From NCBI RefSeq assembly GCF_900188085.1, contig NZ_FZOU01000008.1, positions 62,001-126,000 of the forward strand: DNA of 64,000 nucleotides, in the 5' to 3' direction. Positions 61,885-64,000 of this stretch are shown piece after piece; the stretch's first letter is position 1, and every line of letters starts with the position of its first letter. A program made the translations under genes and the position numbers. Source of the DNA: Granulicella rosea. GTDB taxonomy: Bacteria; Acidobacteriota; Terriglobia; Terriglobales; Acidobacteriaceae. The notes under the pieces were generated by a model. It ran no database searches, was not told the DNA's origin, and saw only the letters and a list, made by a program, of their open reading frames with translations.

Positions 61885-64000
61885 TTACGTGATCGTATGA
61901 AACGCGGCTGGCAGACCTTCGGCGGCGATGCCCAGGGTAGAGGCGCCGCCTCTGCGTTCGAGCGTGATGCGCGCGCGGCCGTTCGAGAGCTGGACGACGC
62001 GCGAACCGGAGGCGGTGCCGAAGTTGTCGATCAGCACGCCAGCGCCTGCGAGCGAGAAGCGGACCTGCAGGCGAGAGTCGAGGCAGAGCACGCCTTCGGC
62101 GTCGTGGAGCGTCGCCTCGACCGTCGTGGTCTTCGCGGTGGTGGCGATCGTTTTCAACTCAAATGCGGCGGGCGCGGCCCAGCTCTCGGTCTGGTAGGCG
62201 AAGTCGATCGTGTCCGAGACCTCTTTGCCGGCGGCGTTCCTGGCAACGACGCGCAGGGTGTTCCTGCCGGGCTGGAAGGGAAGCATCCAGCGCAGGCCGG
62301 CGCAGGGGAAGTCGTCGATGGCGCGCTTCTTTACTCCGCAGGACTTGCCGTTGAGGAAGAGTTCGGCGGTCTGGCAGTTGGAGTAGACCCGGACCATGCG
62401 CGGCTGATCGGCTTTGCCCCAGCGGACGGGCCAGCTATGGCCGTACAACCGCACCATTGGGTCGGTTGCCGGATCGGTCCAGTAGGACTGGAAGACGTAG
62501 AAGGCCTCCTTGGGCGTCAGGTCGCGCTCGACGAGGCCCTTCTGGTTCATGCGTGGGATGGGATTTTCGACCCGCAGCGGGGTGGTGAAGTCCTTGAAGA
62601 TCCACTGCGCGGCGCCGGTCAGCCAGGGCAGTTGCTCCTGCGTCTTCAGGTGCCAGTCGAAGAGCTCGCAGGCGTAGGTCTCGGACCAGTCGCCATCGCG
62701 GGAGAAGCGCGCCGGGCCGCCGGTGGACTGGTAGGCGAGACCGACCTCGGCGGTGTTCTGGGTCGCGGCGACGGCGGCTGGGTCGAGCTGCTCGGCGTGG
62801 CGGCCGGTGTGGCTGTCGGCGCCCCACTCGATGTGGATCATGTGTTTGACGCGGTTGCGCTCTTTTTCGAGCGACTTCTGGTAGTCGGTGTAGCGGCCGC
62901 CGTACCAGCCGGCCCAGATCGACGGCGAGTAGACGTCGGGGATGTCGCGCGCGAAGTCGCAGCGGCGAAAGCTGGTCATGCGCGTGGGGTCGAGCGCGTG
63001 GGCGAGGTCGCGCAGTTCGGTCATCAGGTCGCGGATGGCCTGTTTGGCGCTGGCTTCGTCAGGACTGGCGGTGTACTCGTTCGGCCAGTCGTCCTCGTTG
63101 CCGAGACCCCACATCAGCACGCAGGGGTGATTCTGGTGCTGGTCGATGAGGTTGTGGAGCTTTTCGCGGGCCATGGCCTTGAAGGGTTCGCCGGCGACGC
63201 CTGAGCGGCACCAGGTCAGCTCCTCCCAGACGAGCAGGCCGAGCTCGTCGCAGAGTTCGAGCACGAGGCGGTTCTGCTGGTAGTGGGCGAGCCGGATGAA
63301 GTTGGCGCCCATGCTCTTGATGAGCTGCATCTCCTGTCGAATCAATGCGTCGGGCAGTCCGGCGGCGAGCCCGGCGTGATCTTCGTGGCGGTGAGTGCCG
63401 CGCAGGAGCAGCCGTTCGCCGTTCAGCTTGAAGGGGCCGTGCTCGACCCACTCGGTGTGGCGGACGCCGAAGCGCTCGGTCGTGGTGTGGTCGCCGACGG
63501 TGACGCGTGCGGTGTAGAGCCTTGGCGTTGCGGGCGACCAGAGCTCGGGGGCGTCGAGCGTGAGGGTGGTGAGGTGGCCGTCGCCTGGGAATCCGCCTTC
63601 GTTCGCGTTCCACTGGGTCGTTGCCCGGTGCAGGCTGCGGCCAGTGGGCGAGAGAACTTCGGTGGTCACGGCCTGACCGGGCTGCGGCAGGGCGGTGGCG
63701 AGGAAGCGGCAGGAGACGGTGACCTTCGCGGACTTGAGGTCGCTTGCGACGACGGAGCGGATGTGGACCGCCTCCACCGCGACGGCCGGGACGTAGACGA
63801 GCGAGACCGGGCGGTAGAGGCCGCCGTAGAGCGAGAAGTCCGACAGGTCGGAAGGCAGGCGCTGCAGGTCGGGAGAGTTGTCGGTCTGGACGGTGAGGCG
63901 GACGCCCTGCCCGTCGGGTTTCGCGGCGGCGATCAGGCCGGTGATGTCGAGCAGGAACTCATCGTACCCGCCGACGTGTTTGCCGGCGAACTTGTCACCG
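61885..64000 (-). CDS. GH2 beta-galactosidase-like hydrolase, C-terminal 704 residues
   Basis: The gene enters from the right edge; only its 3' part is present. The sequence begins within the sugar-binding domain (GKHVGGYDEFLLDITGL, YGGLYRPVSLVYVP), then an immunoglobulin-like domain, then the TIM barrel. The acid/base glutamate is in LMWGLGNEDDWPNEY and the nucleophile in HIEWGADSHTG; HRHEDHAGL and FIRLAHYQQNRLVLELCDELGLLVWEE are typical GH2 stretches. C-terminal beta-domains (DUF4982-like and a final Ig fold) follow. It is the first seen gene of an operon with GH105, so removal of galactose from rhamnogalacturonan side chains is plausible. Other beta-linked sugars are possible. Confidence 0.88.
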   Translation of the reverse strand, partial: GDKFAGKHVGGYDEFLLDITGLIAAAKPDGQGVRLTVQTDNSPDLQRLPSDLSDFSLYGGLYRPVSLVYVPAVAVEAVHIRSVVASDLKSAKVTVSCRFLATALPQPGQAVTTEVLSPTGRSLHRATTQWNANEGGFPGDGHLTTLTLDAPELWSPATPRLYTARVTVGDHTTTERFGVRHTEWVEHGPFKLNGERLLLRGTHRHEDHAGLAAGLPDALIRQEMQLIKSMGANFIRLAHYQQNRLVLELCDELGLLVWEELTWCRSGVAGEPFKAMAREKLHNLIDQHQNHPCVLMWGLGNEDDWPNEYTASPDEASAKQAIRDLMTELRDLAHALDPTRMTSFRRCDFARDIPDVYSPSIWAGWYGGRYTDYQKSLEKERNRVKHMIHIEWGADSHTGRHAEQLDPAAVAATQNTAEVGLAYQSTGGPARFSRDGDWSETYACELFDWHLKTQEQLPWLTGAAQWIFKDFTTPLRVENPIPRMNQKGLVERDLTPKEAFYVFQSYWTDPATDPMVRLYGHSWPVRWGKADQPRMVRVYSNCQTAELFLNGKSCGVKKRAIDDFPCAGLRWMLPFQPGRNTLRVVARNAAGKEVSDTIDFAYQTESWAAPAAFELKTIATTAKTTTVEATLHDAEGVLCLDSRLQVRFSLAGAGVLIDNFGTASGSRVVQLSNGRARITLERRGGASTLGIAAEGLPAAFHTIT

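Overview
The window reads as an accessory, sugar-scavenging region of an Acidobacteriota genome, most likely family Acidobacteriaceae (Terriglobus/Granulicella/Edaphobacter-like). The support is high GC with strongly GC-ending codons, an Oar-type TonB-dependent receptor with a carboxypeptidase-regulatory domain, an ECF sigma factor next to a Ser/Thr kinase-TPR protein, many Ig-like/NHL surface proteins, and dispersed intergenic repeats of the 'gtcatcctgagcgaagcgaagga' type. No rRNA, tRNA, CRISPR array or transposase was recognised.

Layout. 1-7 kb: a truncated Tat-exported protein, a GH3 beta-glucosidase and two tandem GH28 proteins. 7-16.6 kb: the TonB-dependent receptor, a GH27 alpha-galactosidase, a secreted metallo-beta-lactamase-fold protein, and an MFS exporter divergent from an AraC regulator. 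16.7-36.3 kb: a surface-protein block with a degenerate EEP-nuclease/ASH-repeat giant plus small outer-membrane barrel, a 2,328-residue GH28-Ig-NHL fusion, a lipoprotein, and a second giant (NHL-Ig repeats) coupled to a second small barrel. 36.4-43.3 kb: signalling (EAL phosphodiesterase, ECF sigma, kinase-TPR protein, small orphan, LuxR-type regulator). 43.7-56.7 kb: hemicellulose/pectin genes (GH51, GH28, GH115, GH27, araA), two LacI regulators and an HTH/nucleotidyltransferase pair resembling a toxin-antitoxin module. 56.8-60.1 kb: a complete plasmid-type replicon (RepA, about 14 iterons, ParA, ribbon-helix-helix partner with a palindrome-rich putative partition site). 60.1-64 kb: ruvX, GH105 and a truncated GH2.

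Together the enzymes suit the breakdown of pectin side chains and glucuronoarabinoxylan: GH28 backbone cutting, GH105 for unsaturated rhamnogalacturonyl ends, GH51 for arabinose, GH27/GH2 for galactose, GH115 for glucuronic acid, GH3 for glucose or xylose. The receptor would import oligomers and AraA would feed arabinose to the pentose phosphate pathway. GTTTAC-containing sites before several of these genes suggest shared LacI-type control.

The most unusual signal is the replicon. Its RepA iteron recurs exactly (17 bp, CGGTAGTTCCGGTATGG) inside the GH115 coding sequence about 10 kb away and inside ruvX, in both cases written with codons otherwise uncommon in these genes. That points to selection on the DNA itself and to a distal iteron network. 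Whether the window lies on a chromosome, chromid or megaplasmid cannot be settled from it; ruvX argues for a chromosome or chromid, repA/parA for a plasmid ancestry.
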